Source: Cohnella endophytica (GTDB taxonomy: Bacteria > Bacillota > Bacilli > Paenibacillales > Paenibacillaceae). Taken from it: a stretch of 64,000 nt of DNA. Below are positions 8,588 through 17,603 of the stretch, piece by piece. How positions within the stretch are numbered: the first letter of the stretch is position 1; each line of letters opens with the position of its first letter. The DNA lies in contig NZ_RBZM01000011.1 in assembly GCF_003628305.1 (NCBI RefSeq), forward strand, positions 62,001-126,000, written 5' to 3'. The position numbers and the translations under genes were made by a program. The notes beneath the pieces are model-generated. The model saw only the letters and a list, made by a program, of their open reading frames with translations, did no database searches and was not told the DNA's origin.

Positions 8588-9588
8588 GATTTCAGCTCGC
8601 TTTGAATATATTCCAAGCTTAGTAGCTTTTCTTTCACTTGCTCCACATTCAATATAGTCGTGCTGTTTGAATTGAATTCTCGTATTTCCGGCATCGTTTG
8701 CTTACCCTCTTCGAAGTATTGGGCGTAGTTCAAATCCCTGTTATCGGCTGGCACCTGATAGTAATTGCCTAAGTCGCTCGCATGGAGACATTCTTCCTGT
8801 GTAAGCAACGTTTCATAGGATTTCTCCCCGTGTCTTATGCCAATATACTGAATCTCACTGCTCGAAGGGAACAGTTCCGTTATCGCTTGGGCCAGCACTC
8901 CGATCGTACATGCCGGTGCCTTCTGCACCATAATATCGCCGGGGTTCGCATGCTGGAAGGCGAATAACACCAATTCAACAGCTTCTTCCAAGCTCATGAT
9001 GAATCTAGTCATATTCGGGTCGGTGATCGTAATCGGCTTGCCGGATTTAATCTGATCGATAAACAACGGAATGACGGAACCGCGTGAGCACATCACATTG
9101 CCGTAGCGCGTACAGCTAATAATCGTCTTATCTGTCGTGCGAGACTTGGCTACAAGCACTCGTTCCATCATCGCCTTACTGATGCCCATCGCATTAATGG
9201 GATAGGCAGCTTTGTCCGTCGATAATCCGATCACTCTGCCAACGCCTTCTTCGATGGCCGCAGTCAGCACATTGTCCATGCCGATCACGTTTGTCTTCAC
9301 CGCTTCCATTGGGAAGAACTCGCAGGAGGGAACCTGCTTCAGCGCAGCGGCATGAAACACATAATCGACTCCGAACATCGCATTGCGCGCGCTATGAAGA
9401 TCGCGTACATCACCAATGTAAAATTTGATTTTGTTGCTTTTGTATAATCGGCGCATGTCATCCTGTTTTTTCTCATCGCGAGAGAAAATCCGAATTTCTT
9501 TTATATCCGAATGTATGAAGCGGTCGAGCACCGCATTGCCGAACGAGCCGGTTCCCCCGGTAATCATAAGTGTCTTATTCGCAAACAA
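8575..9588 (-). CDS. UDP-GlcNAc inverting 4,6-dehydratase (FnlA/CapE/WbjB type)
   Basis: 337 residues, typical of the short soluble inverting UDP-GlcNAc 4,6-dehydratase/5-epimerases. The glycine motif TGGTGSFG lies at residues 10-17, STDKAAYP near residue 127, and the catalytic tyrosine position is a methionine (MGISK), a substitution characteristic of this inverting subgroup. It starts a three-gene pathway to a UDP-L-6-deoxy-N-acetylaminosugar. The start codon is TTG 9588, behind a strong GGGGAGGTG. Two dehydratases of different nucleotide specificity (this one and rfbG) in one operon mean at least two rare sugars in the final glycan. Confidence 0.9.
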   Translation of the reverse strand: MFANKTLMITGGTGSFGNAVLDRFIHSDIKEIRIFSRDEKKQDDMRRLYKSNKIKFYIGDVRDLHSARNAMFGVDYVFHAAALKQVPSCEFFPMEAVKTNVIGMDNVLTAAIEEGVGRVIGLSTDKAAYPINAMGISKAMMERVLVAKSRTTDKTIISCTRYGNVMCSRGSVIPLFIDQIKSGKPITITDPNMTRFIMSLEEAVELVLFAFQHANPGDIMVQKAPACTIGVLAQAITELFPSSSEIQYIGIRHGEKSYETLLTQEECLHASDLGNYYQVPADNRDLNYAQYFEEGKQTMPEIREFNSNSTTILNVEQVKEKLLSLEYIQSELKSWKY

Positions 9589-9630
9589 AGGTGAACACCT
9601 CCCCGTTGATTCAGAAATATATTGACCGAA

Positions 9631-10905
9631 TCAATGTATCCCATATAGTTGCAATTCCTGATAATCAATCGGCAATACATGCTTAAACCCTAAATGCGAC
9701 AATGTATTCTGGATTTCCTCATGTAGATAGGAATAAGTAGCGACCACCACAAGCGCATTCTCTCGAACTTCGGTTAATTCATGAATAGATCTAACCTCTA
9801 TACCGTATATGTTACTCGGATTATCTCTTCCTCGTGTAACGGCGAAACAGCTCACACATGAACCTTGAATTCCCTTAATGTATTCCAGCGCTAGCGTTCC
9901 GACCCTACCCGCACCATAAATGATAATACTCGGATATTCCTGAAGCTTTTTAACAAACGTTTTTTCATTCTCAATCGCTTGTTTCACATGATTCGAAATA
10001 TACTCTCCTTCAAGCAAATACGCCTCACTGCCATCGATGCCCTCTGAATGCAATAAGTCGACATCAATCGTTCGATTGATCTGAATGATCCTCTCCTGCA
10101 AGGCTGAGTTCCACTCGACTGCGTGACGATAGAGGGCAGGAGTTAGATCGTCATGTAAGACTGCGATCGAATTTGCATGCAACCGCGCCAACCCCTCTTC
10201 ACGAGACAATGCCAGTAAATCCAAAACACCGGTTGCGTAGTCACTCGTTTTTCTCAACGTTAAATTATTCGGTTTATGCCCTAAACGATAACTGTACACA
10301 TTTTTATTAATCGCATAAAATTGACCAACGAGATTCAAAGCTTTAGCTAGAAAAGGCGGATCTTCAAAATAGGTATAGAGCGGGAAGCTCAACTGATTTT
10401 TCCTCAGAAAACCTAGATGATAAATAAATCTCGTAAAGCCGTAAGGAAATTGATATTCACGAAAAGTCATCATCTTATTCTCTTGAAAAACACAATTTTG
10501 GTCCCGTTGTGAAAAGGCTGTTATGGTCTGATCTCCAATATATTTGCTTAGAGATCCGCCGCATATTTGAACATTGTTTTCTATGGCGCTGTGATATAGA
10601 CATTCCAGCACGTCGAGATCCGGATAGAAATCATCCGCATCCATAAAGGCGACGAACTCTCCTCGCGCCATCTCGATTCCCCGATTACGCGACGCAGCGA
10701 CTCCACAATTCTCTTGATCCAACACGATGATATTGGAATGAGCAGAGCTATATTGTCGTAAGACCTCAAGCGAATGATCGGATGAACCGTCATTAATGCA
10801 AATGATCTCTATTTCTTTTAAAGACTGTAATAATAGGCTATCCAGACAATTCTTTAAGTAACCGCCCATATTGTATACAGGAACAATGACACTTATCTTA
10901 AACAT
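9631..10905 (-). CDS. Family 2 glycosyltransferase with C-terminal Rossmann-like domain
   Basis: About 424 residues. Residues 1-300 are a GT2 enzyme (ISVIVPVYN, INDGSSD, FMDADDFY). Residues of roughly 320-410 form a second module starting IIIYGAGRVGTLALEYI, with a later LVVVATYSY strand. This is the same architecture as the glycosyltransferase at 5336-6583. ATG 10905 has AAAGAGG upstream, and the extension to 11001 would run into the preceding HAD gene. The shared C-terminal module across two transferases and the HAD protein points to a common ligand or a common assembly, which is inference. Confidence 0.85.
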   Translation of the reverse strand: MFKISVIVPVYNMGGYLKNCLDSLLLQSLKEIEIICINDGSSDHSLEVLRQYSSAHSNIIVLDQENCGVAASRNRGIEMARGEFVAFMDADDFYPDLDVLECLYHSAIENNVQICGGSLSKYIGDQTITAFSQRDQNCVFQENKMMTFREYQFPYGFTRFIYHLGFLRKNQLSFPLYTYFEDPPFLAKALNLVGQFYAINKNVYSYRLGHKPNNLTLRKTSDYATGVLDLLALSREEGLARLHANSIAVLHDDLTPALYRHAVEWNSALQERIIQINRTIDVDLLHSEGIDGSEAYLLEGEYISNHVKQAIENEKTFVKKLQEYPSIIIYGAGRVGTLALEYIKGIQGSCVSCFAVTRGRDNPSNIYGIEVRSIHELTEVRENALVVVATYSYLHEEIQNTLSHLGFKHVLPIDYQELQLYGIH

Positions 10906-10945
10906 AGATTTGGCCTCTTTCCCGTTTAAAGATAATGGATCATTC

Positions 10946-13081
10946 TCATTGCTCCCGCAATTCAAACGTTCGATTGCTGAATTCGTCAACCAACTTCTCA
11001 CTATCGAAGTAGTCGGATTGCATATGACTGTATTGCCCTTTCAGCAACTGGAAAATCAAATCAGGAATGGCCAGGTCAATCTCCTGTTCAAGAGTGAAGT
11101 CCCAATTTGCTTGTCCCATATAGTCTTTAATTGCCTGGTGCATCACTTGTAAATGGTGAAGTTGCCTCTTCGTTCGGTGTTCGGAGCTAAAAATAGGTTG
11201 ACCATCTTCGTCGAATGCACTCAAAGTAGCCTCCGAAGAAGTCAATACATTCTCCATAAGAAAATAGTTATCCATGAACTTCCACTGCTTCTCATACACA
11301 TTATGAACCGTGTACATCGCTTTAATTGGTATTTGCGATTTATAACCCGAGCCCGAGCGTACATGGGAGAAATACAACCCGATCAACTCAAAATCTACAA
11401 AGTTGGATAGCGCCTTCTGGCATGTCCCCGAAGAAACAAAATCAAAAAAACCAACTCGTTCGCCCGGCTTAACTGGTAATTTGTCCAAATATCGTTTGTA
11501 TTTCTTTCTTGCCTGCCTTCCTTGCTCTAAGATCGCCTCACGATGCCTTAACAAATAATCCATGTCGGATTCTTCGCCTCGCTCCTGAATATCCCCCTCT
11601 GTTAAACAGAATCGATCTTTCAGCATGTCCCGCGTCGAACCCGAATAAGCCAGTCCAGAGGCAAACTTAATGTCCTCATCGTTTTGCAATCCTGCTAATA
11701 CAGCGGTCGCTCTAGAAGTATAAAAATAATGCGTTGTTGGAAAATGAGGGATCCTGCCCCGCAGCAATCGGCTTATCTCCTCTAATAAGTACCCGTCCCG
11801 CGCGCTATACAAAATATGATTGAGCTGCATCTCGTTCGCCGTTCTCAGCATCCAACGAAGGAAGCAGTAGACAAGAGGTGCGAAATATGAAAAGGCCATA
11901 TCGTAATTTCGTGCGATCCGGAACTTCCCTTCTGTTTCGTTAAACAAGAAGGGGTCGTTCAACTCCCTTGCAATAAACTCTCCGATGACTAACCGGTCGA
12001 TCAGCTTATTCGTATGCTCCAGCAGCTCGCTTGCGTAAGAATCTTCAAGCATCTTCAGCGCACTCTGAAGATGAAACGTTTCGGCAATTTTATGTAGCCG
12101 AGCAGCTCTCTCATCCGCTTCGTAATTATCGCCAATGTGAATAATTTTGTTACTATTCACCTTAGCATGCAAGATCTCGAACAAGCCATTCCCCTTAGAA
12201 ACGCCATATTCGCAGGATACGAGCAAATGACCCGGTTTAACATAGATGCCAAGCCCTTTTAACAACGTGCGAAGAGTCGCTTCTGGCAAGTACATATCGG
12301 ACACGAAGTAAACCTCTTTGCCCAATGACAGGGCAAATTGATAGACACCACACATGTTCTCTCGTCGAATGAGATATTCGGATTCCGTCTTTATCTCAAG
12401 CTCCAACCAGTCACGCTTCATTGCTTCTGACAAGCCTAACTTCTGCTGCAATCGATCATAGATCTCATTCAGCTTAGGATTTCGGTCCTCCGCGCACAAC
12501 TCTCTCTCCGCAATAATCCTCGACTTGGCAAATGCATAAGGTTCGGTCGTTGACCTTATTATTTTCTCTTCCATCACATAAAAAATATCCTGCGGATACA
12601 ACGTACGGCGCATTACCAAGGTGTCAAATACATCGAAACTAACGACATCCGCTCGCTCAATCTTTGCCTTTAAACCAGCCTCGCTAACATCACGATAGGA
12701 ATCGAATGTCTTTGTCGAATTATGGTTCGTTTGAAGCAGGCTACCAAGCAGATCATATACACGTATCGCATGCTGCGAGCATAATGTTGAGATTCTTCTA
12801 TAGATGATTCGCACATTGTTGCTGCGGGCTACAATGACGATGAGATCCGCTCTTCGTTCCACGACTTCTTCGGGCGTGAGAATAGGCTTGCCTAATAGGA
12901 ATTCTCCGGCGCGCGCCTCGTCCATTAAGCCGATAATATTTAATTCCGTGAAGCTTTCTACTATGATCTGGGTGTTTGGCCCAATGCCATAAATGACGAT
13001 TCGTTTATCCTTGAATGAGCCAAAATGGGTTCGGAATGTTTCAATTACGTACTGCTTCTCATCCACCATACTCGATGTCAT
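10946..13081 (-). CDS. Large HAD-superfamily hydrolase with N-terminal Rossmann-like domain
   Basis: 711 residues. An N-terminal module (residues 25-110) opens with IVIYGIGPNTQIIV and matches the C-terminal modules of two neighbouring glycosyltransferases. A HAD phosphatase core follows, with the nucleophile motif SFDVFDTL (Asp150, Asp153), a later FVSDMYLP and the acidic motif HIGDNYEAD. The C-terminal 330 residues contain YSARDGYLLEEISRLL and are characteristic of the large HAD proteins (COG5610 type) common in glycan clusters. The substrate is unknown; a sugar- or polyol-phosphate fits the gene neighbourhood. The start could also be the ATG at 13069. It lies 5 bases after the cytidylyltransferase gene. 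Confidence 0.8.
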   Translation of the reverse strand: MTSSMVDEKQYVIETFRTHFGSFKDKRIVIYGIGPNTQIIVESFTELNIIGLMDEARAGEFLLGKPILTPEEVVERRADLIVIVARSNNVRIIYRRISTLCSQHAIRVYDLLGSLLQTNHNSTKTFDSYRDVSEAGLKAKIERADVVSFDVFDTLVMRRTLYPQDIFYVMEEKIIRSTTEPYAFAKSRIIAERELCAEDRNPKLNEIYDRLQQKLGLSEAMKRDWLELEIKTESEYLIRRENMCGVYQFALSLGKEVYFVSDMYLPEATLRTLLKGLGIYVKPGHLLVSCEYGVSKGNGLFEILHAKVNSNKIIHIGDNYEADERAARLHKIAETFHLQSALKMLEDSYASELLEHTNKLIDRLVIGEFIARELNDPFLFNETEGKFRIARNYDMAFSYFAPLVYCFLRWMLRTANEMQLNHILYSARDGYLLEEISRLLRGRIPHFPTTHYFYTSRATAVLAGLQNDEDIKFASGLAYSGSTRDMLKDRFCLTEGDIQERGEESDMDYLLRHREAILEQGRQARKKYKRYLDKLPVKPGERVGFFDFVSSGTCQKALSNFVDFELIGLYFSHVRSGSGYKSQIPIKAMYTVHNVYEKQWKFMDNYFLMENVLTSSEATLSAFDEDGQPIFSSEHRTKRQLHHLQVMHQAIKDYMGQANWDFTLEQEIDLAIPDLIFQLLKGQYSHMQSDYFDSEKLVDEFSNRTFELREQ

Positions 13082-13086
13082 CCCGC

Positions 13087-13803
13087 TTATATCCCAAGTA
13101 TTTGTTGATTCTCAATTGCTTCGTGCAACGCTCGGAAAATATAGTAATCGGCAGGTGAAGTGATTTTTATATTGTTAGGCGGACTCTTCACTGTGTGCAT
13201 TTCAACATGGTAGATGCTCAGCAAATGTGAGGAATCGATACACATGAGATTATCATTATATGAGCGCTGGTAGTACTCCCAAATCAACTCAAAGCGGAAC
13301 GTCTGCGGAGCTTTGGCGATATATATCGTGTCGCGCGTAGGAACGGAATCAATCCGTTCACCGCTCCAGCTTTGAATAACGCTCTCCCTAGCAGGCTCGA
13401 CTGTAATAGCGGTGCCATGTTCTAATGCTGTCGCAATGTTAGCTGAGATGAGTCCTTCGGTTATCAATGGACGAACGCCGTCATGAATGAGCACGATATC
13501 ATCTGCACTACACACACCGCTTAGTGCTTGCAAACCATTGTAGATAGATTCATGCCCCGTTCCGCCTCCAGCCACAATTCGGCTCACTTTCTTGATATCG
13601 TATCGCCGCAGCAGGATCCTCAACTCATCGATCCAGCTTTCTAAGCATACGACAACAATATTGTCGATCTCCGGATGATGCTCGAAGTGCTCCAACGTAT
13701 AAAGAATAATCGGCTTACCATGGAGTTCAAGAAACTGTTTAGGCTTGGCACGCGTGTTCATGCGTTGTCCCGTGCCGCCTGCAAATATTAGAGCTGTATT
13801 CAT
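13087..13803 (-). CDS. IspD/TarI-like cytidylyltransferase
   Basis: 238 residues, matching the IspD/TarI family (CTP plus a polyol or methylerythritol phosphate gives the CDP derivative). The N-terminal FAGGTGQRMNTRAKPKQFLELHGKPI contains the CTP-binding glycine loop and basic signature, and VLIHDGVRPLI is the second conserved block. Sequence alone does not separate IspD from TarI. The setting, between a CDP-polyol-transferase-like gene and a HAD gene in a glycan operon, favours a TarI-like role making an activated polyol or sugar-phosphate. The start ATG 13803 overlaps the upstream stop (ATGA). Confidence 0.85.
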   Translation of the reverse strand: MNTALIFAGGTGQRMNTRAKPKQFLELHGKPIILYTLEHFEHHPEIDNIVVVCLESWIDELRILLRRYDIKKVSRIVAGGGTGHESIYNGLQALSGVCSADDIVLIHDGVRPLITEGLISANIATALEHGTAITVEPARESVIQSWSGERIDSVPTRDTIYIAKAPQTFRFELIWEYYQRSYNDNLMCIDSSHLLSIYHVEMHTVKSPPNNIKITSPADYYIFRALHEAIENQQILGI

Positions 13804-16430
13804 CGCTTACCTCCCGCAGATGAAAGGATGACTTGCTTGTTGGATTGATGAATGGCTGTTCCCGATGTCCCTTCCAAATTGCTTGTCAGTTCAGCACTCA
13901 ATTGGATTTGTTTCTCTGCTTGCACCCGAGCGAACGGTAAATCCGTCTGACGCGTGACATAGTCCAAATAAGTATCTAGACTTGCAAACGCTTCTAAGTG
14001 CAGAGTATCTATCACATTAATTAATTGGCTCGAAAGTTTGTTGAGTGTCTCTACCCTCTGATCCGCAACGGCAACCGTGTCATTCTCCGAAACCGCAAAT
14101 TGATCGTATCGGTGAAGTTGATTCTTAGCATCCCATTGCATAACGCGATTTGTCATCAGCGCATATACCATTTCATCGTTATTAATGACATTGATATATC
14201 CAATTTCCGTATGAGATCGATATTCATCAAACATGCTTGCGATTTGAACGGCATTCGAATGAATATCAACCTTTAATGTGCGGTCAGTCTGTTGCGGGAA
14301 CAACCACACATACCCATTGGCATAGACCAGTGCTTGGAAGTTACAAGCCTGCCCTGTCTTTATACCACTAGGAAGCTCGATCTTGATACGTTTTTGCGTT
14401 TGGCGATTCCATTTCACAATGTAGTTTTGCGTTCTAGCTGCCAGCCAGTAATGCTCTCCGTCAAAGCATACACCGAAATACCTTTCATCATTTTCACCGA
14501 TTGCATAAAACTGATGCTGCAAGTTCTCTATATCGAAAAACAGGAGTTCGTTCGTTAACAATGTACTTGCAACAACCTCGGAGCCGATTATACACACATC
14601 CAGAGATAAGAGTCCTTCGAAGTCATAAGAGTACTGACCCTTTTGCCAATCGCTCGACTGTTTCGCCGCCTTTTCCAGATGGTGAATCCATTCCGTGTAT
14701 TCGACCGTTTCGCCGCTTGCCGGATCGTATCGCATGATTGCAGGATAGGTATATGGCACGAAGAACAGCTGCTGTTTATGCGTAATGACTCTGCTGAAAT
14801 ATCGATTGTCGCCCGGTCTTAGCCAGTGCGGCTTGTCTTTGATCGGGAATAGCCTTTTGTCGAACTGTTTTTTTTCTTTATCGAAAATAGCCACATAATC
14901 AGCATTGAAGGGAGCAAAGTACAGCTTCTTCTCGTATTCGGCAACGTCCATATGAAGGAACTGATGTTTTTCTTCCGGGAAGCTACCGATGTATTCCGCA
15001 ATCATCGTTTCTTTGTTCACTCTGAACAGCCCATTGAATTCGTAGGCTGATATCCAATAGTAGTGACCATCATCATGAAGAAGGTACGTCCCGACACCCG
15101 CATTAGACGAAGAATACAGATGTTGTAGCATTATTGGCTTTCCCGTACACGCATAGAGTGCGACTACCGAACCCATATCGCCGTAATAAGCGTCCGACAG
15201 TGCGATCGCTCGGTGCAAATCCGCCGTGTCATCATAAATCCCGAATTGATTGCGTTTGTACTCTTCGACTATTCGGTCATACTCTGCCAGAAGCTGCGGT
15301 CGCATCGATTGATAGGTCGATTGATTAAGCGGGTGAGGACGCCAGAGTAGAACGACGTCATTGCGCTTCCGGAAGGCAGCAAATACATCACGCAATTTGA
15401 CGAGCACTTTCTCGTTTCCCTCAAGCAACGATGCAATGCTCGTATTGTAAAGAACAACCTTCTTCCTCGAACCGTCAGCCCTCTCGATCAAGCGACTCCA
15501 AGAGTCGGGAAGCGCATAATCCTCTCTCTTCGAATTGATCACCTTATCGAACTTCGGAGAACCGAGTGCAACGATCTTTTCCCCCACATTGCCGAAGTAT
15601 CCCGTACATTGGTTTTTTAGTTCAAACTGCTGGATCACACGAATGTATGTCTGTCTGATTTTCTCCGATTGAACGATAACCCGATCTGCATGCAATACCC
15701 CAGCGCAAGTGCAGAAGTGGGCATCCACATCGTCCAAACTCACGAAGTAAGGAATGTACACCAAAAGATCGGTCAAATCCTTGAGTCGCTGACAGAAATA
15801 GTCCGGATGAACCACCGTTACCATATTACCATTATCATAGGGATTAATCGTCACAATGATATCCGGACGGCGTTCCTCGAGGTTATAATTCTGCCAATCG
15901 ACAATGGGAACATACTCTGGGAACTGGTTCCCTTCGTAGTGCATCTGTCCGACCGTGCCGTCTGAATTTCTATCGAAGTAAGGGATTGGAATGACATACG
16001 CATCGCACTGCGGATCCTCATTAGCCGCCATCCAGACGGATTCGCAGCTGTCCCACATACTCGCTTTATAAGGTAGAAAGGCGATCTCAATCTTGCTTTG
16101 TTTAAGTTCATTAGTAGCACTGTTTCTAATCTTACCGAGCTGCTCCAGTAAGCGATTGATGTAAATCGAGGCATCTCCACCATTATCTATCTCGTTGCTT
16201 GTAAAGTAGAGGATCTCGCAATACTCTTCGAACAAGGAGACCGTTGCGGTTCCCACACCTTCGTGGCTCTCTATATAGAGACCGATTTGGATAGCACATT
16301 CTTGGCAATCGGCTAAGAGCCCTATGAACGCATTCGTCCTTTGTTCATCATACAGCCGTATGAGCTCTCTATGCGCTTCGAATAACGTCTTGATGAGTTC
16401 CAGAACTTGCTCTTGATGATATTTCCTCAT
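13800..16430 (-). CDS. CDP-polyol phosphotransferase-like protein with C-terminal propeller-like half
   Basis: 876 residues. Residues 1-105 look helical. Residues of about 110-440 resemble the GT-B fold of CDP-glycerol glycerophosphotransferases and related Firmicute transferases (FLPYKASMWDS, IPIPYFDRN, VVLLWRPHPL, then YYGDMGSV and GKPIMLQ near the end). Residues of about 450-800 are rich in short YWxxA/G and W-containing strands (HYYWISAYEFNGLF, HYWLAARTQNYIV, GYVWLFPQ) that read like beta-propeller blades. The C-terminus is helical and polar. ATG 16430 follows GGAGGG. With the cytidylyltransferase downstream it may transfer a polyol-phosphate from a CDP donor. The propeller may bind glycan. 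Both functions are inferred. Confidence 0.75.
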   Translation of the reverse strand: MRKYHQEQVLELIKTLFEAHRELIRLYDEQRTNAFIGLLADCQECAIQIGLYIESHEGVGTATVSLFEEYCEILYFTSNEIDNGGDASIYINRLLEQLGKIRNSATNELKQSKIEIAFLPYKASMWDSCESVWMAANEDPQCDAYVIPIPYFDRNSDGTVGQMHYEGNQFPEYVPIVDWQNYNLEERRPDIIVTINPYDNGNMVTVVHPDYFCQRLKDLTDLLVYIPYFVSLDDVDAHFCTCAGVLHADRVIVQSEKIRQTYIRVIQQFELKNQCTGYFGNVGEKIVALGSPKFDKVINSKREDYALPDSWSRLIERADGSRKKVVLYNTSIASLLEGNEKVLVKLRDVFAAFRKRNDVVLLWRPHPLNQSTYQSMRPQLLAEYDRIVEEYKRNQFGIYDDTADLHRAIALSDAYYGDMGSVVALYACTGKPIMLQHLYSSSNAGVGTYLLHDDGHYYWISAYEFNGLFRVNKETMIAEYIGSFPEEKHQFLHMDVAEYEKKLYFAPFNADYVAIFDKEKKQFDKRLFPIKDKPHWLRPGDNRYFSRVITHKQQLFFVPYTYPAIMRYDPASGETVEYTEWIHHLEKAAKQSSDWQKGQYSYDFEGLLSLDVCIIGSEVVASTLLTNELLFFDIENLQHQFYAIGENDERYFGVCFDGEHYWLAARTQNYIVKWNRQTQKRIKIELPSGIKTGQACNFQALVYANGYVWLFPQQTDRTLKVDIHSNAVQIASMFDEYRSHTEIGYINVINNDEMVYALMTNRVMQWDAKNQLHRYDQFAVSENDTVAVADQRVETLNKLSSQLINVIDTLHLEAFASLDTYLDYVTRQTDLPFARVQAEKQIQLSAELTSNLEGTSGTAIHQSNKQVILSSAGGKR

Positions 16431-16452
16431 CTTGCATCCCTCCTTCTACTCA

Positions 16453-17514
16453 TCAAATGGCTGGCGCGTTCATACCCTCTTGCCAATCCGCAATCATCCG
16501 CTTGTACATTTCTGCGAGTCCATATTGAGCCTTCCAACCAAGGCTCTCCATCTTGTCTGCACTTAGTTTCATTGTCGCATCGGGAGCATAACCGCGTTTA
16601 TGGATGTCTAGTGGAATATCCACAATAACGGACATTCTTCCCCCACTAACTTCGTTGGCGACCATATTCGCCATTTCCCGAATAGTCATGCTTGCCTCTG
16701 GATTGGCGATATTGTACGTCTCGCCATTAGCGCCTTTCAGTAACAATAGAATAAGTCCGCGAATCGCATCGCTAATATAGCAGTAATTGCCACGCGACTT
16801 CCCCTCGGTATGCAACACGATATCGGAACCCGCAATTGAACTTCGTGCGAATTGGGCAAAGATTCGGGAGTCATCACTTGGGAAACCTGCCCCGAATGTC
16901 TGTGAAAGACGCGCTACTTTAACCGGCGTGCCATACTGAGCGAAGTAACAATTACACAAGTTCTCACTCATTCTCTTGCTTTCCGGATAGCTACTCCTAG
17001 GACTTTGAAGGTTTATATAGCCCAGGTCTTTCTCGGTAACATATTGAAGATCCGGATCCGTCACCCCGTAAACTTCCATCGAGGACAGATAAACCATACT
17101 CTTCGTTTGTTTCTCCTTGGCCAGCGCCAATATATTCTCCGTACCTTTGAGTGCAGTCTCAATTACACCAACGGGCCTCGTGACCATCTCGACGGATTGC
17201 GTCACTGCCGCTCCATGCAAGATGTAATCTACTGGCCCGTTCACGATTAATGGCATTCGGATATCGTGCTCAATAAATTCAACAGGTTTCAAGTTGCCAA
17301 AAAGCTGGTTAGCTCTCTCCACATTTCTTCCATAGGCCAAAATACGGAGACCGAGTTTATACCTGCTATCGGCTTCCGCCAACGCTTGAATAACGACGGT
17401 GCCAATCGCGCCAGTAGCACCTGTAATTAACACAACCCTATCTCGCAGTTCTTCCCATGGAATATTATTATTGGAGACGATTTGATCTATATCTTCTTGT
17501 AATACTCGCGACAA
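16453..17514 (-). CDS. NAD-dependent epimerase/dehydratase, first gene of the glycan operon
   Basis: About 353 residues of an extended SDR: glycine motif ITGATGAIGTVV near residue 27, YLSSMEVYG, and the catalytic YPESK. It is close in layout to UDP-glucose epimerases and decarboxylases, but the substrate cannot be named. TTG 17514 is chosen because AGGGGG lies 9 bases upstream; a GTG at 17547 is in frame but has no ribosome site. It is followed after 22 bases by the CDP-polyol-transferase-like gene and then the cytidylyltransferase, so it may make the polyol or sugar precursor that the latter activates, taking the place TarJ has in ribitol systems (inference). Confidence 0.82.
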   Translation of the reverse strand: MSRVLQEDIDQIVSNNNIPWEELRDRVVLITGATGAIGTVVIQALAEADSRYKLGLRILAYGRNVERANQLFGNLKPVEFIEHDIRMPLIVNGPVDYILHGAAVTQSVEMVTRPVGVIETALKGTENILALAKEKQTKSMVYLSSMEVYGVTDPDLQYVTEKDLGYINLQSPRSSYPESKRMSENLCNCYFAQYGTPVKVARLSQTFGAGFPSDDSRIFAQFARSSIAGSDIVLHTEGKSRGNYCYISDAIRGLILLLLKGANGETYNIANPEASMTIREMANMVANEVSGGRMSVIVDIPLDIHKRGYAPDATMKLSADKMESLGWKAQYGLAEMYKRMIADWQEGMNAPAI

Positions 17515-17574
17515 TTCGTGACGCCCCCTGATAGATAAAATAAGCACCGTTATCTAAATTAAATTATATTATCT

Positions 17575-17601
17575 ATATCGACTTTAATCGACATGAACTT
17601 A
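17575..17601 (-). promoter_or_regulatory. SigD-like promoter candidate for the glycan operon
   Basis: On the minus strand, TAAG lies 15 bases before GTCGATAT. The flagellar sigma factor D consensus is TAAA, about 15 bases, GCCGATAT, so there is one mismatch in each box. The predicted transcript would start some 54 bases before TTG 17514. It is weaker than the hag and flgM promoters of this window. A SigA -10 look-alike (TATAAT at 17563-17568) lies next to it without a good -35. Confidence 0.35.
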
Positions 17602-17603
17602 AT

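Noticed and set aside
13087-13803. Housekeeping ispD of the isoprenoid pathway
   Set aside because: Motifs alone do not exclude it, but it is embedded between a CDP-polyol-transferase-like and a HAD gene in a glycan operon, away from ispF or other isoprenoid genes.
1-17514. Mobile island or phage origin for the glycan operon
   Set aside because: No integrase, transposase, tRNA target or flanking repeats were seen; base composition is similar to the neighbours. Variable content between relatives would still be expected.
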